DNA of 64,000 nt from an uncultured Bacteroidales bacterium (GTDB taxonomy: Bacteria; Bacteroidota; Bacteroidia; Bacteroidales; Paludibacteraceae). The stretch spans positions 1-64,000 of the forward strand of contig CACXPH010000006.1 of assembly GCA_902769535.1 (NCBI GenBank), read 5' to 3'. Both the position numbers and the translations under genes were made by a program. The notes beneath the pieces are model-generated. The model was given only the letters and a program-made list of their open reading frames with translations. It ran no database searches and was not told the origin of the DNA. Below are positions 41,889-50,264 of the stretch, piece by piece; the first letter of the stretch is position 1; each line of letters opens with the position of its first letter.

Positions 41889-44800
41889 ATGAAAAAACTC
41901 ACTCTCATCGGCCTTGGTCTCCTGTTCTGCCTCACTGCGAGTGCAGAGTTGAGCGAGAAGAAAATGCTTAGCGATGCAAAAGCCATCTCTAAAGTGCTGT
42001 ACTCCGATCCCGACCAGTGCAAGCACCTTGACAAACCCATGCTGGATATTATCTGCAATGGCAGTACGGCGCAACGCAGATGGTTAGTGGAGCGCTTGCT
42101 GGAACTGGATATCAACCGCCTAAGTGAGAAGAACAAACGGCAGTACCTGAGTTGGTTCTTGCTGCTTATCAAATATCAGAGTCTGGACGCACCTTATTAC
42201 GTACAAATCGCGGGTGAACGCACGCGCGCGGAACGTGAGCGCGCGATAAATGAGCACCTGTTGTATGATTTTTACCCGAACCGCGGTTTGGATGACCGGT
42301 TACGACAAGCCTTGTCGCTCATCAATAACATGCAAACGTTCGTGGATATGTATGCAGAGGACCACCAAGATGAGTTTGTGAACAACCTCCAACAGGAATT
42401 GGTAACTTTGCGTACAGCATTCATGGAGCGCACTTTCTACGGCACAACCGATTATACCCGTGCGCATTATCTCTACACGATGCATGATGCAGCTGCACAA
42501 CGTATTGCTTCTGCAATCGGTTACTCCGCTTTTATCAATGACCCGCGTTTGTTAATCCCTTATCTCAATACCCTTGGAGAGTGGTATAATCCTGTCCTGT
42601 GGGAGCGTTTTGAGGACCTTTTCTGTTATGGGTATTGTCATCTGACAACGGAAGATTTGAGTGTCATTTCCACCCGAATGCGTACCTATGCGAATAGTAT
42701 CAATCGTGGGCATGAATTGGAAGAAAGAGCGTTTGCCGCCATCAAAACGATGGCACCTATCACGATTCAATCCAACGCGTCTCGTTGGACCGCCATGCAG
42801 GCTAACAATGACAATTATGAGATGATAATGCGGTTTGTGGAACTCAAGCAACAATGGGAGAATGAGGGACGCGAATTTCTGCAATATCACCCGCTGGATT
42901 GTCCGTTTGAACTGCGCTCAGACACCCTCTACGAACAGTACCGTGACCTCTATCTGCGCTCTGGATTTTCTATTCTAAGGGAGATAAGTCTGACTGCCGG
43001 AGGTGTCAAAGCGTACATCCATAATCCCACTAATATTCAAGCCGTTAAGGATATTCTCTCCTTCTTTGGATACAAGACGGACGAGGTGTCGTGGGACAAT
43101 CAGTTAGTCAATTTTGTGGTCGATCTGTCGCGATTGGCGAATGATGTCTATTATCTGACCAATCAGTCCTGGCTCATCGGCGCGTGCATGGAAGCCGCTT
43201 CGGTCATGACGCAGTTGTACGACGAATGGCGTAACCTTTATATCCTCTACACCTTGGCGGACATGATGCCGCTCTTTGAATCAACAGGCAACAAGGACTT
43301 TGTCAAAAACCTGCTGGAGACCTACGGCGTACCTGCCTTGGAACTCTATCCGACGCATAACTATACCAACAGAGACCTCGCCTGTTTCGACTCGGAGATA
43401 TGCGCCAAGATGCTCCCTTACCTCACGATCTTCGAGGACAAACGCTATGCGGATCTGGCGGAGCGTGTGAAGGATAAACTGATGAGACATATTCGCAAGA
43501 AAGACTGCGACAACACGCTGCTCATGCCGTATGTCGGTGAGTATTACTACCAAATGGATTCACCTCAGACGATTGATCTGTACCGCGAATATCTGGAACT
43601 GACAGGCGACACGGTGTACGCCTATCTGAGTTTTGTCGGGTACTACGTAGGGGTGACCTATGAATACGATAAAGCGGAACCTTACGCCGATTGGTTGATA
43701 ACGCACTATCCGAAGATACTGATTGAGGCATTCACTTACGACGGACTGGCAGCCTGTGAGGTCTATGCGCATCTAGGACGCATCCAGGAGACACTAACCC
43801 AACTCCAGTATGTGGAAGAACATCTGCAACACGACCTCAATGTCAAACTGCTGGCTGCTTCGGATGACCAGTCGGCACAGATCATCGAGAACTACGCCAA
43901 TATGGACAGCCGTTTTGCCGAACTGCTGACCGACACCTTACCGGACGAACTGCAACGTGCGTTCGCCAAGTCGTTCTATGACTGGCAGTTACTCTCCAAG
44001 GGCCTGCTGTTGGCACTCAACAAGGAGAAAGAAACCATGCTCTTGAACCACCCGAGTCTGTATATCCGCCAGCAATACCAGCAGTTGCAGGAGGTGCAGA
44101 AGAAACTCTCGGAACAGACGAGCATGAACGCCGTCGAAGCACAGTTACTGCAGGTGGATCGCGATGTGGCGCAGAATAACTTACAGCAGGCAGTACAGGC
44201 GTATATCGACGAGCACGGATTGGAAGGCATGAATTTCACCCAATGGAGTCAGGTACGTGAGGCGCTCCAACCCAATGAGGTGGCAATCGAGTTCGTCCAG
44301 GGTAAGTTGCATAAAGACACGATCCCTACCTATTTTGCCCTGCTCCTGCGGCATGACAGCAAGCAACCGGTGCTCATTCGTCTCTTCCACGAAGACAGTA
44401 TTCAGCGTTATATCCGCAATAAACGCGAGACGCAGATATACAATGACCCGGAGGTGAACAAGACCGTGGCGAACATGATCCTCAAACCGTTGCAGGACTA
44501 TATTCACGCCGGAGAAAACGTCTATTTCGCTGCCACCGGTGTGCTCCATCAGATAGCCTTGGAGAATATGTACCTCAATGACCGGCAGTTGGTGTCCGAT
44601 ATCTATCAGATGCGTCGTCTGTCTTCGACCCGCCAACTGGTTCGTGCACAAGACGAACAGCTCATGGAGCAAGTCGACTCAATCGTGCTGTACGGCGGTA
44701 TTCGGTACGATGTGGACGAAGCGCAGATGGCAGCGCAGAGTAATCTCTATCCGCAACAGCGCGCTTACCGCGATGTCAACGAGACCGATATAGATCGCGG

Positions 44801-45470
44801 TAGCGTCTCTTTCTTACCCGGCACATTGGAAGAGGTGACCCGTATCGACACCCTGCTCTCCGATTCGCGTCAGGCGCATACTGTGCTCAAAGACCTCGAG
44901 GCAAACGAAGAGTCGTTCAAGGCACTGAGTGGTACGAATACAGCCTTGCTGCACGTCGCGACGCACGGGTTCTTCTGGAAGAAAGAGTCCGCCATGCTCA
45001 CTACCTACACCTCTGGAGGTGTCTCGGAACAACAGGTACTGCGTCAGATGGATCCTTTACGTCGATGCGGCTTGCTGCTCGCGGGTGCCAACACAGCTCT
45101 TAGCGGTCATGCGGCCGACTTGCCGCAAGGCGTACAAGACGGTGTGCTCACCGGACAAGAGATCGCTTTGCTTGATCTCAACAAAACCCGAATAGCTATC
45201 CTCTCGGCATGCAAGACAGGTGTCGGAGAAGTGACAGGTGACGGTGTGTTCGGACTGCAGCGTGCCTTCAAGAAAGCCGGCGTAGAGACGCTTATCATGA
45301 GTCTGTGGAAAGTCAATGATGCGGCGACGCAACAACTCATGACCGAGTTCTACTATAACTGGATTACCCTCCATCAGTCCAAACGGGAAGCTTTCCGGAA
45401 TGCGCAAAATGCTGTTCGGGCTGTTCATGCCGAACCTACCTACTGGGCAGGATTCATCATGTTGGATTGA
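41889..45470 (+). CDS. Exported TPR-CHAT protease-like protein, large
   Basis: A 1193-residue protein with a signal peptide (MKKLTLIGLGLLFCLTASA). A very long helical region (residues 25-800) with weak TPR-like repeats (TQLQYVEEHLQHDLN) precedes the CHAT domain, which has H1026 in HVATHGFFW and C1108 in LSACKTG and ends RNAQNAVRAVHAEPTYWAGF. The end is much closer to the homologue at 26265 than to the neighbour at 39333, so the two may have moved as a unit. I chose the ATG at 41889 over 41877 because the signal peptide starts there. Fifteen bases after the previous stop. Confidence 0.88.
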   Translation: MKKLTLIGLGLLFCLTASAELSEKKMLSDAKAISKVLYSDPDQCKHLDKPMLDIICNGSTAQRRWLVERLLELDINRLSEKNKRQYLSWFLLLIKYQSLDAPYYVQIAGERTRAERERAINEHLLYDFYPNRGLDDRLRQALSLINNMQTFVDMYAEDHQDEFVNNLQQELVTLRTAFMERTFYGTTDYTRAHYLYTMHDAAAQRIASAIGYSAFINDPRLLIPYLNTLGEWYNPVLWERFEDLFCYGYCHLTTEDLSVISTRMRTYANSINRGHELEERAFAAIKTMAPITIQSNASRWTAMQANNDNYEMIMRFVELKQQWENEGREFLQYHPLDCPFELRSDTLYEQYRDLYLRSGFSILREISLTAGGVKAYIHNPTNIQAVKDILSFFGYKTDEVSWDNQLVNFVVDLSRLANDVYYLTNQSWLIGACMEAASVMTQLYDEWRNLYILYTLADMMPLFESTGNKDFVKNLLETYGVPALELYPTHNYTNRDLACFDSEICAKMLPYLTIFEDKRYADLAERVKDKLMRHIRKKDCDNTLLMPYVGEYYYQMDSPQTIDLYREYLELTGDTVYAYLSFVGYYVGVTYEYDKAEPYADWLITHYPKILIEAFTYDGLAACEVYAHLGRIQETLTQLQYVEEHLQHDLNVKLLAASDDQSAQIIENYANMDSRFAELLTDTLPDELQRAFAKSFYDWQLLSKGLLLALNKEKETMLLNHPSLYIRQQYQQLQEVQKKLSEQTSMNAVEAQLLQVDRDVAQNNLQQAVQAYIDEHGLEGMNFTQWSQVREALQPNEVAIEFVQGKLHKDTIPTYFALLLRHDSKQPVLIRLFHEDSIQRYIRNKRETQIYNDPEVNKTVANMILKPLQDYIHAGENVYFAATGVLHQIALENMYLNDRQLVSDIYQMRRLSSTRQLVRAQDEQLMEQVDSIVLYGGIRYDVDEAQMAAQSNLYPQQRAYRDVNETDIDRGSVSFLPGTLEEVTRIDTLLSDSRQAHTVLKDLEANEESFKALSGTNTALLHVATHGFFWKKESAMLTTYTSGGVSEQQVLRQMDPLRRCGLLLAGANTALSGHAADLPQGVQDGVLTGQEIALLDLNKTRIAILSACKTGVGEVTGDGVFGLQRAFKKAGVETLIMSLWKVNDAATQQLMTEFYYNWITLHQSKREAFRNAQNAVRAVHAEPTYWAGFIMLD

Positions 45471-45554
45471 TAATTTTGCATACATGGGGTTACTTTTGCT
45501 GCCTGAAAATCATATATAGGTAAAGCAACATGTAAAACCCGATAAAAGAAGAAT

Positions 45555-47603
45555 ATGAAACGAATCATGGTATCCTTAGTGGCGCTGCTTTTCTGTATGA
45601 CTTCTATGCAGGCCAAAACATCTCAGCAGCCACAGACGTATAACTACCAACGCGGTGTGGAACTCATCCAGACCGGCAAGCCGGATGAGGGTATTGACTA
45701 TCTGAAAAAGGAGTTGTCGCAAGATCCCAAGAACGGTTATGCCTATGCGTGGATGGCGTCTGCATATATGTATAAAGACGAGCGCGGAACAGCCTTGCAT
45801 ATTGCGCAGGAAGCACTCAAATACCTACCCAAAGCCGACAAGTCTTTCGTAGCCTGGACGCATTCCTTGATAGGCCAGGTCTATATCATGTTAGAGGATA
45901 CGACGCAGGCTATCGCGGCGTTCACGAAGGCAGTCAAGACCGACCCGCGTAACGAAGAGTGGTACGAGTACCGCGGACATCTGTACCGCGATCTGAAGAT
46001 GTGGGAACAGTCGGATGCGGATTTTAAAAAGTACATAGCCCTCACGCCCGGACTCATCCGTGGTGTCAATATGTATGCCCGCAACCTCTACCTGCAAGCT
46101 CGCTACGAAGAGGCGTTAGTCCAGTATCAGTATGCGAATAAGTTAGCCGAGCGAGGCTTTGGTTATCGTGCCATGGCAGAGATCGAACTCAAACTCAAAC
46201 GCTATGAAGACGCGCTGACCCATCTGATGAAGAGTCTGGAGATGGAGCCGAATGAAGATATAGTGGCACAACTCGTGGAGGACTGCTCGGATGAGGAATG
46301 GCTCGAGATGCTCGAGGATACGTTCCATGCGCAGACACTCGCCAATCCCAATGAATTGAAATGGTACACCTACCTCCTTCATCCGCAGCGGGCACGTAAG
46401 GAATATGAGGCGGCTATTCTCACCTGCCGCAAGATACAGACCATCAGCGCCGATATCTTCTTCGATGACGTGATGGCGGATCTGTACTACGAAATGGGTG
46501 ATTTCCACCGTGCGTTACAGTATCAGACCAAAGCGGTCGCAAGCGACTCCACCGATATCGGTTTTCGTTTCTCGCGTGCTTACACCTACTGCGAGATGGA
46601 CAGTGTGCAGCGCCTGTTCGCGGATATGGACTTGCTGGTGTCCAATCATCCGGATGATCCCAAACTCTATCTCACCCGCGCGTATTTCTACTATCTTCAC
46701 GGTCACTATGAGCAGGCTATCGAAGATTATTCCACCGGTATGGCGCTATCATCGGACAATCCATGGGAGCGTTATCAACGGGGACGTTGCTATGCTGCAT
46801 TGGGTAAGACCGACAAAGCGACGAAAGACTATCAGTATGTTCTGAGTCATAGCGAACTTCCGGAAGCCCTTCTCTTTGCCAAAGCATCCCTGGGTATGCG
46901 TGATGAGGCTCTGGCGATGGCGGACAGTCTGCTCAAAGCCGACGCTGCGCATTATCGCTATAACGTAGCCTGTGTCTATGCCCTCTTGGGAGAGAACGAA
47001 CGTGCATTAGACTTACTCGAGCAGGAGTTGCAAAGCGGTTATGTACTCTATGGAAACTTACGAAAAGATCCGGACTTGCAAACCCTTCGCGAATCCATCG
47101 AGCAACTCATCGCGCAGTATCAGCCGCGTACACAAGCCCGTATCCTCGCTTTCAATCCGGAGAGCGAAAGCACACAGCAGCGTGAACAGACTCCGCAAGA
47201 TGAACGCGTAGTGGAGGTACCGTTCACTACCGTCAATGGCGTCACTAAGGTCGATTGCACCATCAACGGTCTTCCGCTCACCTTTATCTTCGACACCGGC
47301 GCAAGCATCGTCACACTCTCGCAAACGGAAGCGAACTTCATGTTTAAGAACGGTTACTTAAGCCAGAAAGATATTGTCGGTTCGCAGACCTATCGCACGG
47401 CTGATGGTAGTGTATCGGTCGGAACAACGGTCGTACTGAACCACATCAATTTCGGAGGACTTGAACTAACCAATGTACGTGCCTCTGTCGTGGGTAACCA
47501 GAAAGCTCCGCTTCTTCTCGGTCAGTCCGTGCTCAAACGACTCGGAAAGATTGAGATCGACAACGAACGCCGCGTGATTCGCATCACCAAAACAGAAGAG
47601 TAA
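45555..47603 (+). CDS. Exported TPR protein with retropepsin-like aspartic protease domain
   Basis: A 682-residue protein with a signal peptide (cleavage after MQA). Residues 25-530 carry about twelve TPR units (AYAWMASAYMYKDERGTALH; DPRNEEWYEYRGHLYRDLKM). The last 130 residues (VVEVPFTTVNGVTKV to VLKRLGKIEIDNERR) are a clan AA single-lobe aspartic protease with the catalytic FIFDTGAS motif and the later LLLGQSVL hydrophobic-hydrophobic-Gly turn; it would be active as a dimer. TPR plus retropepsin is an uncommon pairing and fits with the other proteases upstream. A terminator follows. Confidence 0.85.
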   Translation: MKRIMVSLVALLFCMTSMQAKTSQQPQTYNYQRGVELIQTGKPDEGIDYLKKELSQDPKNGYAYAWMASAYMYKDERGTALHIAQEALKYLPKADKSFVAWTHSLIGQVYIMLEDTTQAIAAFTKAVKTDPRNEEWYEYRGHLYRDLKMWEQSDADFKKYIALTPGLIRGVNMYARNLYLQARYEEALVQYQYANKLAERGFGYRAMAEIELKLKRYEDALTHLMKSLEMEPNEDIVAQLVEDCSDEEWLEMLEDTFHAQTLANPNELKWYTYLLHPQRARKEYEAAILTCRKIQTISADIFFDDVMADLYYEMGDFHRALQYQTKAVASDSTDIGFRFSRAYTYCEMDSVQRLFADMDLLVSNHPDDPKLYLTRAYFYYLHGHYEQAIEDYSTGMALSSDNPWERYQRGRCYAALGKTDKATKDYQYVLSHSELPEALLFAKASLGMRDEALAMADSLLKADAAHYRYNVACVYALLGENERALDLLEQELQSGYVLYGNLRKDPDLQTLRESIEQLIAQYQPRTQARILAFNPESESTQQREQTPQDERVVEVPFTTVNGVTKVDCTINGLPLTFIFDTGASIVTLSQTEANFMFKNGYLSQKDIVGSQTYRTADGSVSVGTTVVLNHINFGGLELTNVRASVVGNQKAPLLLGQSVLKRLGKIEIDNERRVIRITKTEE

Positions 47604-47604
47604 C

Positions 47605-47635
47605 AAAAAAGGATGGCCGTTTGACCATCCTTTTT
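47605..47635 (+). terminator. Terminator of the protease operon
   Basis: AAAAA-GGATGG-CCGTTTGA-CCATCC-TTTTT directly after the stop codon. Confidence 0.85.
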
Positions 47636-47656
47636 GTCGAGAAGAGGTGACTCGAA
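47636..47656 (+). repeat. 21-bp copy of the tRNA-Pro 3' end (att-like)
   Basis: Identical to 47863-47883, which is the acceptor/T-arm end of the tRNA-Pro gene. Each copy is preceded by a perfect hairpin. Confidence 0.8.
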
Positions 47657-47723
47657 AATTGCGACCTCGCAATAATCGTTCGAGTTCGAAGAACGAGATA
47701 AGAACACCCGAGGGTGTGAAAGT

Positions 47724-47771
47724 CCCTTCTAGGCGGAAGCCGCTCTCCCCGTTTTATCGGGGAGATGCTCC
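47724..47771 (-). repeat. REP-like stem-loop element, copy 3
   Basis: Plus-strand reading: CCCTTCTAGGCGGA, then GCCGCT, the stem-loop CTCCCCGTTTTATCGGGGAG and ATGCTCC; GCGGA also pairs with TCCGC. Confidence 0.75.
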
Positions 47772-47824
47772 GCGTCCCGAACGGGTACGTTCGTGCCGTT
47801 AGGAGTCGGCTGTAGCCACTAATG

Positions 47825-47862
47825 CAAATCAAGCACCCATCAAATGATGAATGCTTGATTTG
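47825..47862 (+). other. Hairpin at the 3' end of the tRNA gene
   Basis: CAAATCAAGCA pairs perfectly with TGCTTGATTTG (11 bp), next to the tRNA 3' end. It may serve as transcript end or processing signal for the minus-strand tRNA. Confidence 0.6.
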
Positions 47863-47936
47863 GTCGAGAAGAGGTGACTCGAACACCCGACCCCTACGTC
47901 CCGAACGTAGTGCGCTACCAACTGCGCTACTTCTCG
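47861..47936 (-). tRNA. tRNA-Pro (anticodon CGG)
   Basis: On the minus strand a full cloverleaf reads: acceptor CGAGAAG/CTTCTCG, D-arm GCGC-AGTTGGTAG-CGC, anticodon stem CTACG/CGTAG with loop TTCGGGA (anticodon CGG), T-arm GGGTG-TTCGAGT-CACCT, discriminator A and an encoded CCA (47863-47861). Promoter at 48001-48031. Confidence 0.93.
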
Positions 47937-48000
47937 CTCACTTTCGTTCGCTTCGATTATTTTGCAAGCAAAATTTTCTCGATTTCTTCGAAAGCGGGTG

Positions 48001-48031
48001 CAAAAGTACTGCTTTTTTTTGACATACGCAA
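48001..48031 (-). promoter_or_regulatory. Promoter of tRNA-Pro
   Basis: Minus strand: TTG (48031-48029) and TACTTTTG (48008-48001), 20 bases apart, about 65 bases before the tRNA. Confidence 0.7.
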
Positions 48032-48087
48032 ATTTTTCTGCATTTTTTTGTGTTTTTTTCACAAAGAACACCTACATATACAAAGAG

Positions 48088-48114
48088 AGCGGCCCGAAAG
48101 GGTCGCTTCTTTTT
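48088..48114 (-). terminator. Terminator-like hairpin after the small lipoprotein gene
   Basis: AGCGGCCC-GAAA-GGGTCGCT; on the plus strand a T run follows, on the minus strand it lies 30 bases after the stop of the 49-residue lipoprotein. Confidence 0.55.
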
Positions 48115-48141
48115 ACAGGTCTAATACCTAATGAGCAACAA

Positions 48142-48291
48142 TTACTCAGCTGTCTCAACAGCTGCCTCAGCCTCAACAACCTCTACAGTGTCAGTAGCGG
48201 TAGTGTCTGCATTGCAGCACTTGTTGCAGCACTTGTTGCCGCAGCTCATTGCAGCGAATGCAACAGCTACGATAAGAAGCATTTTCTTCAT
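48142..48291 (-). CDS. Tiny Cys-rich lipoprotein, 49 residues
   Basis: The minus strand encodes MKKMLLIVAVAFAAMSCGNK, then CCNKCCNADTTATDTVEV and a Glu/Ala-rich end, with TAA at 48144-48142. The signal peptide and lipobox (AAMSC) are clear, and two CC pairs follow the lipid-bearing Cys directly. A Bacteroidetes promoter lies at 48366-48396, and the codons match highly expressed genes. The product would be a short lipopeptide anchored in the envelope. Similar short lipoproteins are common in Bacteroidales but the CCNKCCN run is unusual. Confidence 0.75.
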   Translation of the reverse strand: MKKMLLIVAVAFAAMSCGNKCCNKCCNADTTATDTVEVVEAEAAVETAE

Positions 48292-48365
48292 AATTACCAC
48301 TAATTTTTTTAAGTTAATAAAGCTTTATTTTACTATTATTCTTCGTCTTTTTGCGAAAAACGGTG

Positions 48366-48396
48366 CAAAAGTACTATATTTTTTGCATATATCCAA
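48366..48396 (-). promoter_or_regulatory. Promoter of the tiny lipoprotein gene
   Basis: Minus strand: TTG (48396-48394) and TACTTTTG (48373-48366), 20 bases apart. It overlaps the divergent promoter at 48383-48413. Confidence 0.7.
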
Positions 48397-48413
48397 AAAA
48401 AATTGTAATTTTG
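48383..48413 (+). promoter_or_regulatory. Promoter of the PASTA-rluD-porX run
   Basis: TTG (48383-48385) and TAATTTTG (48406-48413), 20 bases apart; 20 bases before the ATG at 48434. Confidence 0.7.
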
Positions 48414-48433
48414 CGCAATAAATCTTGCATTTT

Positions 48434-49255
48434 ATGGAAAAAAGAGACATTTTCGATAAATCTGACGCGAAATTTGTGGTGTGGAATATCGTTTTGGCGG
48501 TAGTTATCGGTTTGGGAATACTCATCGCGTTGATTGCTTATCTGCGTCGTTACACGGAGCATGGCGTGGAAGTGGAGGTTGCTGATGTGCGTGGATTGGT
48601 AGAGGCGGAGGCGCAGCCTATCTTGGAAGAGCAAGGTCTAACGATGGTGGTTATTGACTCGACGTATTCGGACAAAGTGCCTTTTGGCACGATTGTTGAT
48701 CAGGATCCTAAGCCGGCCAGTCATGCGAAGCACGGTCGTATGGTCTATGTGACGATTAACGCCACAACCAGACGTCAAGTGACGATGCCTAATCTGCAAG
48801 ATATGAGTTATCGTCAGGCGGAAACTACACTGCGTGGCATGGGTCTTGTAGTAGATAGTGTGTATGACTACGAGCCTTCGGCATATCGCGACCTGGTGCT
48901 GGATGTCAAATCGAAAGGTGTGAGTGTGGCACCGGGAACAAAAGTGCCGGTAGGAACGAAAGTGCGTCTGGTGGTTGGTTTCGGTCGCGGTACAGAACAA
49001 GTAGAGGTACCGATGGTCATCGGCATGACGCTGCAAGAGGCACGTAGTACGCTGTTGAGAAAACATCTGACGGTAGGTGCGATCTCGTATAACGAAGAAC
49101 CGGAAGAAGGGGTGAAGCAGTATGTCTATCGGCAGACACCTGCAGCAGGAGAGAAACTGTTAGAAGGCGATATGGTATCGCTCAAACTGTCGAAAGATAT
49201 TGAGAAAGCCGCTACGGGAGGTAGTTCTTCGACGGATACGGATGAGTGGTTTTGA
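48434..49255 (+). CDS. Membrane-anchored PASTA-domain protein
   Basis: A 273-residue protein with a short cytosolic start (MEKRDIFDKSDAKF), one membrane helix (residues 15-38) and three periplasmic PASTA domains (each with a V-x-D/MPNL-x(n)-A opening, e.g. VTMPNLQDMSYRQAETTLRG, and a PVGTKVRLVVGFG close). PASTA domains bind peptidoglycan or its precursors. No kinase domain is attached, as is usual in Bacteroidetes. It overlaps rluD by 14 bases. Confidence 0.88.
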   Translation: MEKRDIFDKSDAKFVVWNIVLAVVIGLGILIALIAYLRRYTEHGVEVEVADVRGLVEAEAQPILEEQGLTMVVIDSTYSDKVPFGTIVDQDPKPASHAKHGRMVYVTINATTRRQVTMPNLQDMSYRQAETTLRGMGLVVDSVYDYEPSAYRDLVLDVKSKGVSVAPGTKVPVGTKVRLVVGFGRGTEQVEVPMVIGMTLQEARSTLLRKHLTVGAISYNEEPEEGVKQYVYRQTPAAGEKLLEGDMVSLKLSKDIEKAATGGSSSTDTDEWF

Positions 49256-50264
49256 CGACATAGAGGAGATCTTCGAACGTTGGCGTTGCGAGGTGGATAA
49301 AGGTCAAGGCAAAGAACGCATTGACAAATATCTGGCGGAGCATATGACCAACACCAGCCGTAACCGCATCCAGACCGCTGCGGACGCAGGAAACGTGTGG
49401 GTGAACGGTTCGCCGGTGGCCTCTAACTACCGTGTCAAACCCGGTGATATCATTCAGGTGCTGCTGGATCACGAGCCGCACGACTACACCATCACGCCGG
49501 AGAATATACCGCTGACAATCGTGTATGAAGACGAGGATCTGCTGGTGGTGAATAAACCTGCCGGTCTGGTCGTTCATCCGGGGCACGGCAACTACGAGCA
49601 CACCTTACTCAATGCCTTGGCTTACTATTTCGGCGAAAAATTAGATATGAACGATCCGTCGATAGGCTTGGTGCACCGCATCGATAAAGACACATCCGGT
49701 TTATTGCTGATCGCTAAGACACCGGAAGCCAAAGCACATCTGGCCAAGCAGTTCTTTGACCATACGACCGAGCGCACGTATAATGCACTCGTATGGGGTA
49801 CTTTCAAAGAGCAGAGCGGTACGATTGAAGGCGCACTTGCTCGTGACAACCGCGACCGCACGATATACAAAGTGTGGGATCCGGAGGAATGTCCGCAAGC
49901 CAAAGAGGCTATTACGCACTGGCGCGTGTTGGAGCAATTTCCATATGTGACGCTGGTCGAATGTCGTCTGGAGACAGGCCGTACACACCAGATACGCGTG
50001 CATATGAAGCATATCGGTCACCCACTGTTCGGCGACGACAAATACGGCGGATGCGAGATACTCAAAGGCTTGCGTACGCAGAAATACCGCCAGTATATAG
50101 AGAATTGTTTTGCACTCTGTCCGCGCCAAGTACTGCATGCGAAGACACTGGGATTCACACATCCGCGCACCGGTGAACGTTTGTTTTTTGACAGCGAATG
50201 GCCGGAAGATATGACAAACCTAATCAATAAATGGAGAAACTATGAGCCAAATACTTTGGGTTGA
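49242..50264 (+). CDS. rluD: 23S rRNA pseudouridine synthase RluD
   Basis: A 340-residue enzyme: N-terminal S4 RNA-binding domain (RIDKYLAEHMTNTSRNRIQT), then the RluA-family core with VVNKPAGLVVHPG and the catalytic HRIDKDTSGLLLIAK (Asp). It makes pseudouridines in helix 69 of 23S rRNA. Start chosen at 49242, inside the PASTA gene; its end overlaps the next start by 23 bases. Confidence 0.9.
   Translation: MSGFDDIEEIFERWRCEVDKGQGKERIDKYLAEHMTNTSRNRIQTAADAGNVWVNGSPVASNYRVKPGDIIQVLLDHEPHDYTITPENIPLTIVYEDEDLLVVNKPAGLVVHPGHGNYEHTLLNALAYYFGEKLDMNDPSIGLVHRIDKDTSGLLLIAKTPEAKAHLAKQFFDHTTERTYNALVWGTFKEQSGTIEGALARDNRDRTIYKVWDPEECPQAKEAITHWRVLEQFPYVTLVECRLETGRTHQIRVHMKHIGHPLFGDDKYGGCEILKGLRTQKYRQYIENCFALCPRQVLHAKTLGFTHPRTGERLFFDSEWPEDMTNLINKWRNYEPNTLG

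Noticed and set aside
47584-47886. ORFs over the tRNA-Pro and REP-like region on both strands
   Set aside because: They are composed of tRNA, hairpin and repeat sequence and show no coding character.
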